From contig CAUBHZ010000119.1 of assembly GCA_958435885.1 (NCBI GenBank), positions 1 through 6,193 of the forward strand: a stretch of 6,193 nt of DNA, given 5' to 3'. Below, piece after piece: positions 1 to 6,046 of the stretch. Source of the DNA: an uncultured Intestinimonas sp. (lineage in GTDB: Bacteria > Bacillota_A > Clostridia > Oscillospirales > Oscillospiraceae). The position numbers and the translations under genes are program-made. Position 1 is the stretch's first letter. Every line of letters starts with the position of its first letter. Below the pieces are notes generated by a model. The model made no database searches. It saw nothing but the letters and a program-made list of their open reading frames with translations, and was not told the DNA's origin.

Positions 1-43
1 GCAGGGGCCGTCGGGCCCCACGCAAAAGCGGTGTGGTCTCCCT

Positions 44-96
44 CAAAAATACGAAACGGCACCTGTCCGGCTTGTGAAAGGGGACAGGTGCCGTTT
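44..96 (-). terminator. Intrinsic terminator of the HD-domain gene
   Basis: A perfect 15-bp inverted repeat has arms at 54-68 and 82-96 and a 13-nt loop. Read on the minus strand, the stem is followed by CGTA and then five T (complement of 45-49), and the stem base itself ends in TTT. It begins 4 bases past the stop codon of the minus-strand HD gene, the expected place for a Rho-independent terminator. The stem is longer and more perfect than a terminator needs, so it may also belong to a dispersed palindromic repeat family (inference). Confidence 0.82.
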
Positions 97-100
97 GGGT

Positions 101-616
101 TCAGGCCACGGCGGGGGTATCCCGGACGGTCCAGGCGCGGGCCGCCACCCGGCGGGAGAACCGCCGGAGGCCCACCACCTCGGCGGTGGCGCACAGCTTG
201 TCGGCCAGGTTGACCACCAGGGCCTCCTTGTACCGGGGCATTTTGCGGGCCAGAGGCCACATGTGGGAGACGATGATGTTCTCCTCCATGGGGGTGAGGC
301 TGCCGCACAGGGCCCAGGCGTTCTTCAGGGCCACCACGGGGTGGGTGAAGCACTGGTTGCCGTAGTAGGACGGCTTCTCTCTGGAATTATAGAGGTAGAG
401 GTCGTGGAGCAGCCCCGCCCGGGCGGCGGCGCGGTAATCCAGACCCCAGCGGCGGGCCAGGCGGTAGGAGACGTAGGCCACGCACACCGAGTGCTCATAG
501 CAGGTGGTGCGGGGGTGGTGGGGGAACTGCCGCATGGAACGGACCTCCGGGGTGTCCAGCAGGTCCTGGACGCAGCGGAGAAAGAGATCGTAGTTGATGT
601 TGTGCATGGGAATCAC
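101..616 (-). CDS. HD-domain protein, putative phosphohydrolase
   Basis: A 171-residue soluble protein with the metal-binding pattern of the HD superfamily: His42 (YEHSV), the His71-Asp72 doublet (GLLHDLY), further histidines at 92 and 118, and a late Asp139 (NLADKLC). HD proteins usually hydrolyse phosphate esters of nucleotides or similar compounds; the substrate here cannot be predicted. No signal peptide or membrane segment is visible, so it is probably cytoplasmic. I chose the GTG start at 616 because an AAGGAGGG sequence (complement of 621-628) lies 4-5 bases upstream; the in-frame ATG at 607 is about 14 bases from it, too far. The frame stays open up to 739, but that would run through the promoter. 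The gene is monocistronic, divergent from the GntR operon, with its own promoter and terminator. Family assignment is firm; function is unknown. Confidence 0.85.
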   Translation of the reverse strand: MIPMHNINYDLFLRCVQDLLDTPEVRSMRQFPHHPRTTCYEHSVCVAYVSYRLARRWGLDYRAAARAGLLHDLYLYNSREKPSYYGNQCFTHPVVALKNAWALCGSLTPMEENIIVSHMWPLARKMPRYKEALVVNLADKLCATAEVVGLRRFSRRVAARAWTVRDTPAVA

Positions 617-620
617 CTTG

Positions 621-628
621 CCCTCCTT
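621..628 (-). promoter_or_regulatory. Ribosome binding site of the HD gene (decides a GTG start)
   Basis: On the minus strand this reads AAGGAGGG, a near-complete anti-Shine-Dalgarno match. It is spaced normally from GTG at 616-614 and too far from ATG at 607-605, so it favours the GTG start. Confidence 0.7.
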
Positions 629-642
629 TGATCGCAGATGAC

Positions 643-665
643 GGGGGACACGGCGGCGGTCCCCC
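643..665 (-). other. 5' leader hairpin of the HD-gene transcript
   Basis: A perfect 7-bp G/C-rich inverted repeat (GGGGGAC at 643-649, GTCCCCC at 659-665) encloses a 9-nt loop. Given the -10 box at 675-680, transcription would start near 668, so the hairpin would form at the very 5' end of the messenger, about 26 bases before the ribosome binding site. It could protect the message from decay, or be chance pairing in GC-rich DNA. No riboswitch class is recognisable and no U-tract follows, so it is not a terminator. Confidence 0.45.
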
Positions 666-674
666 ATACCTATT

Positions 675-703
675 ATTATAGACTCCTGCATATGCAAAGT
701 CCA
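675..703 (-). promoter_or_regulatory. Promoter of the HD-domain gene (sigma-A type)
   Basis: On the minus strand there is a consensus -10 TATAAT (complement of 675-680), a 17-bp spacer, and a -35-like TGGACT (complement of 698-703, four of six matches to TTGACA). The spacer contains the perfect 10-bp palindrome TGCATATGCA (687-696). The predicted start near 668 gives a leader of about 50 bases before the GTG at 616. Confidence 0.65.
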
Positions 704-747
704 GGTGAAGGGAGGGGCAGAACGTCGGAAAATCGTCATAAATTTTT

Positions 748-777
748 AAGACATCTTTGGCCCGGTTCCTGTATACT
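748..777 (+). promoter_or_regulatory. Promoter of the GntR-ABC operon
   Basis: A -10-like TATACT at 772-777 lies 18 bases after a -35-like AAGACA at 748-753 (GACA portion matching). The predicted start near 784 leaves a leader of about 50 bases. The -10 is good and the -35 weak, as expected of a regulated promoter. The upstream stretch 729-750 is A/T-rich against the surrounding GC-rich DNA. Confidence 0.5.
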
Positions 778-800
778 GACTGTACCAAGACAGTTCATAC
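771..800 (+). promoter_or_regulatory. Candidate GntR operator (imperfect dyad over -10 and start site)
   Basis: Inner half-sites ACTGT (779-783) and ACAGT (790-794) are separated by 6 bases and flanked by outer GTAT (771-774) and ATAC (797-800), which are also inverted but offset by two bases. The element overlaps the -10 box and the predicted start, so a bound repressor would block transcription. GntR/YtrA regulators commonly bind inverted repeats in their own promoter; binding here is inferred from position and symmetry only. Confidence 0.45.
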
Positions 801-817
801 ACTTCCCAATGGGGAGG

Positions 818-825
818 AAAGGAGG
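818..825 (+). promoter_or_regulatory. Ribosome binding site of the GntR gene (decides a GTG start)
   Basis: AAAGGAGG lies 7 bases upstream of GTG at 833. No ATG or other start codon in this frame near the conserved N-terminus has comparable support. Confidence 0.75.
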
Positions 826-832
826 ACGGGTT

Positions 833-1210
833 GTGATAGAGCTCAACTATCGGGACGCCCGGCCCATCTATTTGCAGGTCAAGGACGGCCTGCGGCACCT
901 GGTGGTCACGGGCGCCATCCGGGAGGGAGAGCAGTTCCCGTCGGTGCGGGCGCTGGCGTCCACCCTGGCCATCAACCCCAACACCATCCAGCGGGCCTAC
1001 GAGGCCCTGGAGGCGGAGGGCTACCTCCGGGCGGAGGCGGGCCGTGGGGTCTTTGCCGCCCGGGGCAGGGACAACGCCGGCCACCGGCGGGAGACCCTGC
1101 TCAAGCAGCTGGACGAGGCGGTCACCGAGCTTTTGTTCCTGGGCATGACGGCCGGGGAGCTGGCGGCCCGGGTGAACGAAGCGGGGACGAAGGGAGAGGA
1201 TGCGACATGA
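833..1210 (+). CDS. GntR-family transcriptional regulator, YtrA subfamily
   Basis: A 125-residue DNA-binding protein. Residues about 10-77 form the GntR winged helix-turn-helix: the opening RPIYLQVKDGLRHLVVTGAI, then PSVRALASTLAINPNTIQ and the recognition region RAYEALEAEGYL, ending in the wing AGRGVF. Only about 45 residues follow, rich in Glu, Leu and Arg and predicted helical. This short dimerisation tail, with no effector domain, is typical of the YtrA subfamily, which often represses its own ABC-transporter operon. The start is GTG at 833, set by a strong ribosome binding site; the frame continues upstream through the promoter, but those residues do not resemble the family. The stop overlaps the ATPase start (ATGA, 1207-1210), indicating translational coupling. 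It probably acts on the dyad at 771-800. The inducer is unknown. Family confidence is high. Confidence 0.93.
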   Translation: MIELNYRDARPIYLQVKDGLRHLVVTGAIREGEQFPSVRALASTLAINPNTIQRAYEALEAEGYLRAEAGRGVFAARGRDNAGHRRETLLKQLDEAVTELLFLGMTAGELAARVNEAGTKGEDAT

Positions 1211-2109
1211 TCGAGGCGAGGAATGTGGTCAAGACCTTTGACGGCTTCCGGGCCCTGGACGGGCTGACCATGACGGTGCCCAAGGGGTCGGTGTACGGCC
1301 TGGTGGGGCCAAACGGGGCGGGCAAATCCACCCTGCTGCGCCACATTACCGGCATCTACCGGCAGGATGCCGGGGAGGTGCTGCTGGAGGGGGAGCCCAT
1401 CTACGAAAACCCGGCGGCCAAGGCCCGGGTGGCCTCCATCCCCGACGAGCTCTACTACTTCCTGTCGGCCTCCACCCGGGACATGGCCCGGTTTCTGAAG
1501 GGCTTTTACCCCAAATTCGACCAGAGCCGCTATCAGACCCTGCGGGAGCTCTTCTCCCAGATCGACGAGAAGCGGCCCATGCGCCGCCTGTCCAAGGGCA
1601 TGCAGAAGCAGGCCGCCTTCTGGCTGGCCCTGTGCTGCCGGCCGGAGGTGCTGGTGCTGGACGAGCCGGTGGACGGTCTGGACCCGGTGATGCGCCGGCA
1701 GGTGTGGAGCCTCATCATGGCCGACGTGGCCCAGGAGGGCACCACCGTGCTGGTCTCCTCCCACAACCTCCGGGAGCTGGAGGACGTGTGTGACCGGGTG
1801 GGCATCCTCTCCCACGGCAAGGTCCTCATCGAGCGCAGCCTCACCGACCTCCAGGAGAACCTGGTCAAGATGCAGGTGGTCTTCCAGGAGCGGGAGATGC
1901 CCAAGCTGCCCGACGACCTGGAGGTCCTCCACGTCTCCCAGGTGGGGCGCATCCACACCCTCATCGTCCGGGGCAACGCCACCGACGTCACCAACCGCCT
2001 GGCGGTGTACGCCCCCATCCTGCTGGAGGCCCTGCCCCTCACGCTGGAGGAGATCTTTATCTATGAGCTGGGAGGTGAGGACTATGCGGTCCGCGACATC
2101 ATCCTCTGA
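1207..2109 (+). CDS. ABC transporter ATP-binding protein (YtrB-like)
   Basis: A 300-residue cytoplasmic ATPase subunit expected to power the permease encoded next. Visible motifs: Walker A GPNGAGKST (34-42), signature LSKGM (128-132) in place of LSGGQ, Walker B VLVLDEP (148-154), D-loop GLDP (157-160) and switch histidine H186 (SSHN). The usual Q-loop glutamine is not apparent; IPDE (78-81) sits where it is expected. The last 80 or so residues after the nucleotide-binding domain are a family-specific extension ending in LTLEEIFIYELGG, common among ATPases of multidrug, bacitracin and YtrB-like exporters. Start ATG 1207 overlaps the GntR stop by 4 bases and has GGGAGAGG 7 bases upstream. Its 3' end overlaps the permease start by 26 bases. 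The frame is open far upstream, but that is a shadow of the GntR gene. Function as an ABC ATPase is firm; the substrate is unknown. Confidence 0.95.
   Translation: MIEARNVVKTFDGFRALDGLTMTVPKGSVYGLVGPNGAGKSTLLRHITGIYRQDAGEVLLEGEPIYENPAAKARVASIPDELYYFLSASTRDMARFLKGFYPKFDQSRYQTLRELFSQIDEKRPMRRLSKGMQKQAAFWLALCCRPEVLVLDEPVDGLDPVMRRQVWSLIMADVAQEGTTVLVSSHNLRELEDVCDRVGILSHGKVLIERSLTDLQENLVKMQVVFQEREMPKLPDDLEVLHVSQVGRIHTLIVRGNATDVTNRLAVYAPILLEALPLTLEEIFIYELGGEDYAVRDIIL
2070..2080 (+). promoter_or_regulatory. Ribosome binding site of the permease inside the ATPase gene
   Basis: GGGAGGTGAGG lies inside the 3' end of the ATPase coding sequence; its GGAGG core is 8 bases before the ATG at 2084. It selects this start over the next methionine (codon 23, near 2150), which lacks a comparable site, and it implies coupled translation. 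Confidence 0.75.
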
Positions 2110-4051
2110 GAAAAGCCGGCGGTTCTATCCCGCCCTGTGGAAGAAGAACATGGCCCGGTTCTGGCCCATCTGGGCGGTGTACGCCCTGGGCTGGCTGGTG
2201 GCCCTGCCCATGGCCCTCCTCCTGAGCGGCCAGAACGGAGGCGACATCAACGGCATGACCGCCGCCCGGTACTTCGCCGTGGACGCCGTACGGAGCCTGG
2301 CCTGCAATTCCACGGTGATCGTGGCCGCCGGCTTTGCCATCCTCTCGGCCATGGCCGTCTTCTCCTACCTTTACAGCAGCCGCAGCGTGGCCTTCTTCCA
2401 CGTCCTGCCCCTGCGCCGGGAGGACCTCTTCCTCACCAACTACCTCTCCGGCCTCTCCTTCACCGTCCTGCCCGCCGCCGGCGTCTTTCTCCTCACCCTC
2501 CTGGCCGAGGCCGTCCTGGGGGTGCTGGACCTGCGGGGGCTGCTGGTGTGGCTGACGGTGCAGGTGCTGGTCAATTTCTTCTTCTTCTCCTTCGCCGTCT
2601 TCTGCGCCATGTTCACCGGCCACATCCTGGCCCTGCCCGCCTTCTACGGCATCCTCAATGTGCTGGCGGTGGGTCTGCTCTACCTCATCAACCAGGTCCT
2701 CTCCTCCTTCGTCTACGGCTATGTGAACGTGGGCCGGCTGGACATCCTGTGCGAATGGCTGAGCCCCTTCTTCCGGCTGATGAGCAACCTGACCACGGAG
2801 AGCGAGTGGAGCGGCGAGAGCATCGGGGCCGAGCGCCTGCTCCAGGTCCGGTTCCACGGCATGGGCACCGTCCTCATTTACGCCCTGGTGGGCGTCGTCC
2901 TCACCGCCGCCGCCCTGTGCCTCTACCGCCGCCGCCACCTGGAGGGGGCGGGCGACGTGGTCACCGTGGCCTGGAGCAAGCCCCTCTTCAAGTACGGCGT
3001 GGGGGTCTGCGCCGCCCTCTCCGTGGGCCAGGTCCTCTACCAGTTCTTCGCCTACGTCCTCCCCAAGGGGGGCTGGCCTCTGCTGGGCTTTCTGCTGGTG
3101 TGGGGCGCTGTGGGCTATTTCGTGGCCGAGATGCTCCTCCAGAAGAAATTCTGGGTCTTTAAAGGCAGCTGGAAGGGCTGTGTGGGCCTGTGCCTGGCCT
3201 TCACCTGCCTCATCGCCGTCATGGAGCTGGACCTCACCGGCTTCGAGCGGCGCACCCCCGACCCCGACCGGGTGGTGTCGGTGGCCCTCTACCCCGGCAG
3301 CTGCGCCCCCTACGACAGCGGCGACAACACCATCGTCTCCGAGGACCCGGAGCTCATCGGGGCCGTGGTGGACCTCCACCGGACCATCGTGGCCGAGAAG
3401 GGCGTCCAGGAGAGCGCCGACAGGGACAGCCGCTATGAGACCCGATCCATGGAGGGGGGAGAGCGGATCGACGTCCAGACCGCCGGCAGCAGCCGGGTGG
3501 AGCTCCGCTACACCCTCATCGGCGGCGACACCATGCAGCGGGAGTACACCATCTCCTACGACGCCGACGCCCTGGCCGACCCCGACACCGCCGCCGGAAA
3601 GCTCACCGCCCTCCTCAACCGGCCGGAGGTCATCGAGGAGCAGTACTTCCCCGCCACGCGGGAGGAGGCCCTGGCCGACGGCTCCCTCCGCCTCACCGGC
3701 ATCTCCCTGGACGTCTACAACACCGAGACCGGGGAGTACGCCGCCTATCCCGTGCCCGTGGGCTGGCGGGAGGAGGTCATCCAGGCCCTGAAGGACGACA
3801 TCGCCCACGGCGACCTGGGCCGCCGCTACCTGATGGACGACGAGGACCGGCTGGAGAACTGCTACTACACCGATCTGGAGCTCACCTACCAGTGGGATGA
3901 CCCCGAGCGGGGGGAGTCGCGGGTGCGCATCACCCTCCAGACCACCTCCGTGGAGACCCTGGACACCCTGCGGGAGGCGGGCATCCTGGACAGCACCCAC
4001 ATCCTGGAGACCCAGTTCAACCGCAATGTGTGGGAGGGGAGCGAGGGATAA
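2084..4051 (+). CDS. ABC transporter permease with large C-terminal extracytoplasmic domain
   Basis: A 655-residue membrane protein, the partner of the upstream ATPase. Hydrophobic segments are visible at about 27-47, 78-97, 126-146, 153-177, 180-202, 262-282, 304-323, 331-352 and 366-382. Between the second and third lies FFHVLPLRREDLF (104-116), a cytoplasmic loop pattern typical of permeases paired with YtrA/YtrB-type genes. After the last helix, residues 383-655 are hydrophilic and soluble-looking, rich in Asp, Glu, Arg and Thr (for example VVSVALYPGSCAPY, LRLTGISLDVYNTETGEY). This region may correspond to DUF6449, a domain I associate with Clostridial permeases of this kind; that name comes from recall and was not searched. 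Its sidedness rests on an odd number of helices (nine) with the N-terminus inside. Start ATG 2084 has a strong ribosome binding site and overlaps the ATPase by 26 bases. Last gene of its operon. Substrate and direction of transport are unknown. Confidence 0.88.
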   Translation: MRSATSSSEKSRRFYPALWKKNMARFWPIWAVYALGWLVALPMALLLSGQNGGDINGMTAARYFAVDAVRSLACNSTVIVAAGFAILSAMAVFSYLYSSRSVAFFHVLPLRREDLFLTNYLSGLSFTVLPAAGVFLLTLLAEAVLGVLDLRGLLVWLTVQVLVNFFFFSFAVFCAMFTGHILALPAFYGILNVLAVGLLYLINQVLSSFVYGYVNVGRLDILCEWLSPFFRLMSNLTTESEWSGESIGAERLLQVRFHGMGTVLIYALVGVVLTAAALCLYRRRHLEGAGDVVTVAWSKPLFKYGVGVCAALSVGQVLYQFFAYVLPKGGWPLLGFLLVWGAVGYFVAEMLLQKKFWVFKGSWKGCVGLCLAFTCLIAVMELDLTGFERRTPDPDRVVSVALYPGSCAPYDSGDNTIVSEDPELIGAVVDLHRTIVAEKGVQESADRDSRYETRSMEGGERIDVQTAGSSRVELRYTLIGGDTMQREYTISYDADALADPDTAAGKLTALLNRPEVIEEQYFPATREEALADGSLRLTGISLDVYNTETGEYAAYPVPVGWREEVIQALKDDIAHGDLGRRYLMDDEDRLENCYYTDLELTYQWDDPERGESRVRITLQTTSVETLDTLREAGILDSTHILETQFNRNVWEGSEG

Positions 4052-4072
4052 CCGCGCCTGCCCGCACACGAG

Positions 4073-4102
4073 GGCCCGCCGCATCTGCGGCGGGCCTTTT
4101 TT
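4073..4102 (+). terminator. Intrinsic terminator of the GntR-ABC-permease operon
   Basis: A perfect 10-bp GC stem (GGCCCGCCGC at 4073-4082, GCGGCGGGCC at 4087-4096) with the tetraloop ATCT is followed directly by six T (4097-4102). It lies 21 bases after the permease stop and separates this operon from the foldase unit. Confidence 0.95.
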
Positions 4103-4142
4103 GATACAACCCCGCTTCCGGCCCTGAGCGGCCCCTTTCCCA

Positions 4143-4171
4143 TTGTTTTTTTCCGGCGGAAGTGATATAGT
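4143..4171 (+). promoter_or_regulatory. Extended -10 promoter of the foldase unit
   Basis: An extended -10 (TGATATAGT, with TG at 4163-4164 and the hexamer TATAGT at 4166-4171) lies 17 bases after a -35-like TTGTTT (4143-4148). The predicted start near 4178 gives a leader of about 32 bases containing the ribosome binding site AAGGAGAG (4196-4203). Because it follows a strong terminator, the foldase gene should be transcribed independently of the ABC operon. Confidence 0.68.
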
Positions 4172-4209
4172 TATCCCCGTCTATTCCAGACCATTAAGGA
4201 GAGAACGAC

Positions 4210-5490
4210 ATGAAATTGACCACCAGAATGTTAGGCGCGGCCCTGTCCGCCGCCGTGCTGGGCGGCGCCCTGGCCGGCTGCGGCTCCACCGCGGGCACCT
4301 TCACGCAGCTCCCCCTGCCCAGCGAGGTGCCGGAGGACATCATCATGCAGACCGCCGGCATCGCCCGGGATACCCCCCTCCTCACCGTGGACGGCGCCCA
4401 GGTGCCCGCCGAGGAGGTCCTCTACTGGGTGAGCAGCTACGCCGATCAGTATGCCGCCTGGGGCATGACCGACCTCACCGCCGACATGGGGAACGGCCAG
4501 ACCCTGGGGCAGTACTACCTGGACAGCGCCGTGGAGACCGCCACCCTCTACCAGCTCATGGAGAACAAGGCCGAGGAGCTCAAGCTGGGCTGGACCAAGG
4601 ACAACCAGACCTCCTATGACGAGCAGCTCCAGACCATGAAGGAGTCCCTGGCCCAGCAGGCCGGCCTGGACATCGAGACCCAGAGCGCCCAGGTGGACAC
4701 CGAGCTGGTCCGCCTCATCTCCTACATGGGCCTCTCCCAGGAGGGCTTCTTCCACATCAACCAGGCCAGCTTCCTCTACAACAACCTGATGAACGGCCTC
4801 TTCGGCACCGAGGGCACCGACGCCCCCGACGCCGACAAGCTGGAAGAGGCCGGCGTCCTCCACGCCAAGCACATCCTCATCAAGGCCCAGCCCGTCACCG
4901 ATGAGGCGGGCAACGTCACCGACGACGGCATGGCCGCCGCCCAGGCCCAGGCCCAGGAGCTCTACGACCAGCTCCTCTCCGCCGAGGACCCCATGACCCT
5001 CTTTGACCAGCTCATGACCGAGTACACCGACGACGTGGACTCCTCCGGCAACGTCAACGGCGGCACCGACGGCTACACCTTCGGTCCCGGCGAGATGGTG
5101 GATGAGTTCTACAACGGCGCCAAGGCCCTGGGCGAGGGCGAGATCAGCGAGCCCATCCAGAGCCAGTACGGCTACCACATCATCCTCCGCCTCTCCGCCG
5201 ACAACCAGGCCGGCTACGACAAGTACGCCCAGGTGAAGATGCAGGACCAGATCGACCAGTGGATGGACGAGGCCCAGGTGGAGCGGGCCGAGGAGCTGGA
5301 CAGCCTGGACCTCCAGGCCTACTACGACGGCCTCACCACCCTCCGCAGCGACATCTCCGCCGCCAGCCAGGCCGACAACGCCCCCGCCGAAACGACGGCT
5401 CCCGAGACCACGGCGCCCGCCGAGAGCGCCCCCGCTGAGACCACCGCTCCCGCCGAGACGACGGCGCCCGCCGAGACCCCCGCGGCCTGA
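4210..5490 (+). CDS. PrsA-like lipoprotein foldase (parvulin-type peptidyl-prolyl isomerase)
   Basis: A 426-residue exported lipoprotein. The N-terminus has charged MKLTTR, a hydrophobic core and lipobox LAGC (21-24), so Cys24 is the probable lipidated residue and the mature protein sits on the outer face of the membrane. Residues about 55-200 are a helical SurA/PrsA-like N-terminal region. The parvulin domain runs from about 218 to 328: HAKHILIK (218-225), NGGTDGYTFGPGEMV, and GEISEPIQSQYGYHII ending near 325, with His221 and His323 at the conserved family positions. A charged helix follows, then a 36-residue tail (391-426) of PAETTAP-like repeats. Such foldases help secreted proteins fold outside the membrane. 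ATG 4210 has AAGGAGAG upstream at normal spacing. No terminator is seen before the next gene, 43 bases on. Family is firm; equivalence to B. subtilis prsA is not established, so no symbol is given. Confidence 0.92.
   Translation: MKLTTRMLGAALSAAVLGGALAGCGSTAGTFTQLPLPSEVPEDIIMQTAGIARDTPLLTVDGAQVPAEEVLYWVSSYADQYAAWGMTDLTADMGNGQTLGQYYLDSAVETATLYQLMENKAEELKLGWTKDNQTSYDEQLQTMKESLAQQAGLDIETQSAQVDTELVRLISYMGLSQEGFFHINQASFLYNNLMNGLFGTEGTDAPDADKLEEAGVLHAKHILIKAQPVTDEAGNVTDDGMAAAQAQAQELYDQLLSAEDPMTLFDQLMTEYTDDVDSSGNVNGGTDGYTFGPGEMVDEFYNGAKALGEGEISEPIQSQYGYHIILRLSADNQAGYDKYAQVKMQDQIDQWMDEAQVERAEELDSLDLQAYYDGLTTLRSDISAASQADNAPAETTAPETTAPAESAPAETTAPAETTAPAETPAA
5380..5487 (+). repeat. Degenerate tandem repeat coding the Pro/Ala/Glu/Thr tail
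   Basis: The last 36 codons of the foldase are built from imperfect units of about six codons (pattern Ala-Pro-Ala-Glu-Thr-Thr, with Glu-Ser and Glu-Thr-Pro variants). The DNA repeats too, with GCCGAGAC-type words recurring and synonymous differences (GAA/GAG, ACG/ACC, GCT/GCG/GCC) between copies. The peptide is probably disordered. Copy number could vary between strains through slippage (inference). Confidence 0.8.
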
Positions 5491-5516
5491 CAGCGCCCGC
5501 AGCGGCCCACACGAGA

Positions 5517-5527
5517 GAAAAGGAGGG
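5517..5527 (+). promoter_or_regulatory. Ribosome binding site deciding a GTG start
   Basis: AGAAAAGGAGGG ends here, with its AGGAGG core (5521-5526) 7 bases before the GTG at 5534. It supports the GTG start of the small membrane protein, whose hydrophobic segment begins a few residues later. Confidence 0.75.
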
Positions 5528-5533
5528 TTTCCC

Positions 5534-6046
5534 GTGCCCGACATCAAAACCATCTACCTCATTGTCGCTTTTGTCTGCATCATCCTGGTGTTTCTGGTCC
5601 AGGAGCTCATGGCCAGACGGAAGCGGAAGGCGGAGGGGGAGCTGGATCAGGTCCGCCGGGTGGCCCGGGAGCTGATGCCCACCAGTGAGAACTTCGTCAC
5701 GGCGTACGCCCGCACCACCGACGCATCGGGGCAGGAGGGCCGCTGTGCGGTGTCCTTCAAGCCGGTGGAGATCTATGTGATCCCCCTGCGGTATGCCGGC
5801 GGCGTGCTGGAGCACGGCGACCCCGTGCACCTGACGCCCGACGACCTGAGCCGGGTCAAGGTGGAGGACGGCCGGGCGGAGCTCTATGACCTGGCCGGAG
5901 ACCTCCTCTTCACCCTGGAGGTGCTGGCCGAGAACGTCCGCCGGGAACCCACAGAGCCCTTCCAGATCATGCAGAAACGGGAGGCCAAGGCCTTTCGGGA
6001 CTTCCTCACGGATCTGGAGGAGCAGACCAACATCGTGGAGGTATAG
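5534..6046 (+). CDS. Small single-pass membrane-anchored protein of unknown function
   Basis: A 170-residue protein I do not recognise. Residues about 7-26 form one hydrophobic helix (IYLIVAFVCIILVFLVQELM) followed at once by RRKRK (28-32); by the positive-inside rule the N-terminus faces out and the remaining 140 residues lie in the cytoplasm. No lipobox or signal-peptidase site is obvious. The cytoplasmic part has a beta-rich look at about 64-125 (CAVSFKPVEIYVIPLRY; VKVEDGRAELYDLAGDLLFTLEVL) and a charged helical end (FRDFLTDLEEQTNIVEV). Start GTG 5534 follows a strong ribosome binding site. It lies 43 bases after the foldase stop with no promoter or terminator seen between, so it is probably cotranscribed, and a probable terminator follows. 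A role linked to the foldase or to secretion would be a guess from position only. That it is a real gene is well supported by start signals, codon use and topology. Confidence 0.82.
   Translation: MPDIKTIYLIVAFVCIILVFLVQELMARRKRKAEGELDQVRRVARELMPTSENFVTAYARTTDASGQEGRCAVSFKPVEIYVIPLRYAGGVLEHGDPVHLTPDDLSRVKVEDGRAELYDLAGDLLFTLEVLAENVRREPTEPFQIMQKREAKAFRDFLTDLEEQTNIVEV

Noticed and set aside
4..19. Short hairpin GGGGCC / GGCCCC at the left edge
   Set aside because: Six base pairs in GC-rich DNA with no T-run on either strand. It could be the remnant of an upstream feature, but nothing supports a call.
74..631. An open frame on the plus strand opposite the HD gene
   Set aside because: The minus-strand frame carries the HD motifs, promoter, ribosome binding site and terminator. 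The plus-strand product shows no family features.
617..739. Upstream in-frame extension of the HD protein to an ATG at 739
   Set aside because: It would run through the promoter, the leader hairpin and the ribosome binding site of the gene, and the added residues do not resemble the family.
757..1206. N-terminal extension of the ATPase frame by 150 codons
   Set aside because: It overlaps the GntR gene out of frame and is low-complexity Gly/Pro/Arg sequence. The ATPase family begins at the ATG at 1207, which has its own ribosome binding site.
1790..2083. Upstream extension of the permease frame
   Set aside because: It is a Ser/Arg/Thr-rich shadow of the ATPase. The ATG at 2084 has a strong ribosome binding site and precedes the first membrane helix.
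2099..4084. A 661-codon open frame on the minus strand across the permease gene
   Set aside because: It is antisense to a gene with clear membrane topology and start signals. Long antisense frames arise from GC-rich codon use; its product is a Gly/His/Val/Glu-rich sequence without domains.
4231..5553. A 440-codon open frame on the minus strand across the foldase gene
   Set aside because: It is a shadow of the foldase with extreme Gly/Val/Leu composition, and it covers a proven lipobox and parvulin domain on the other strand.
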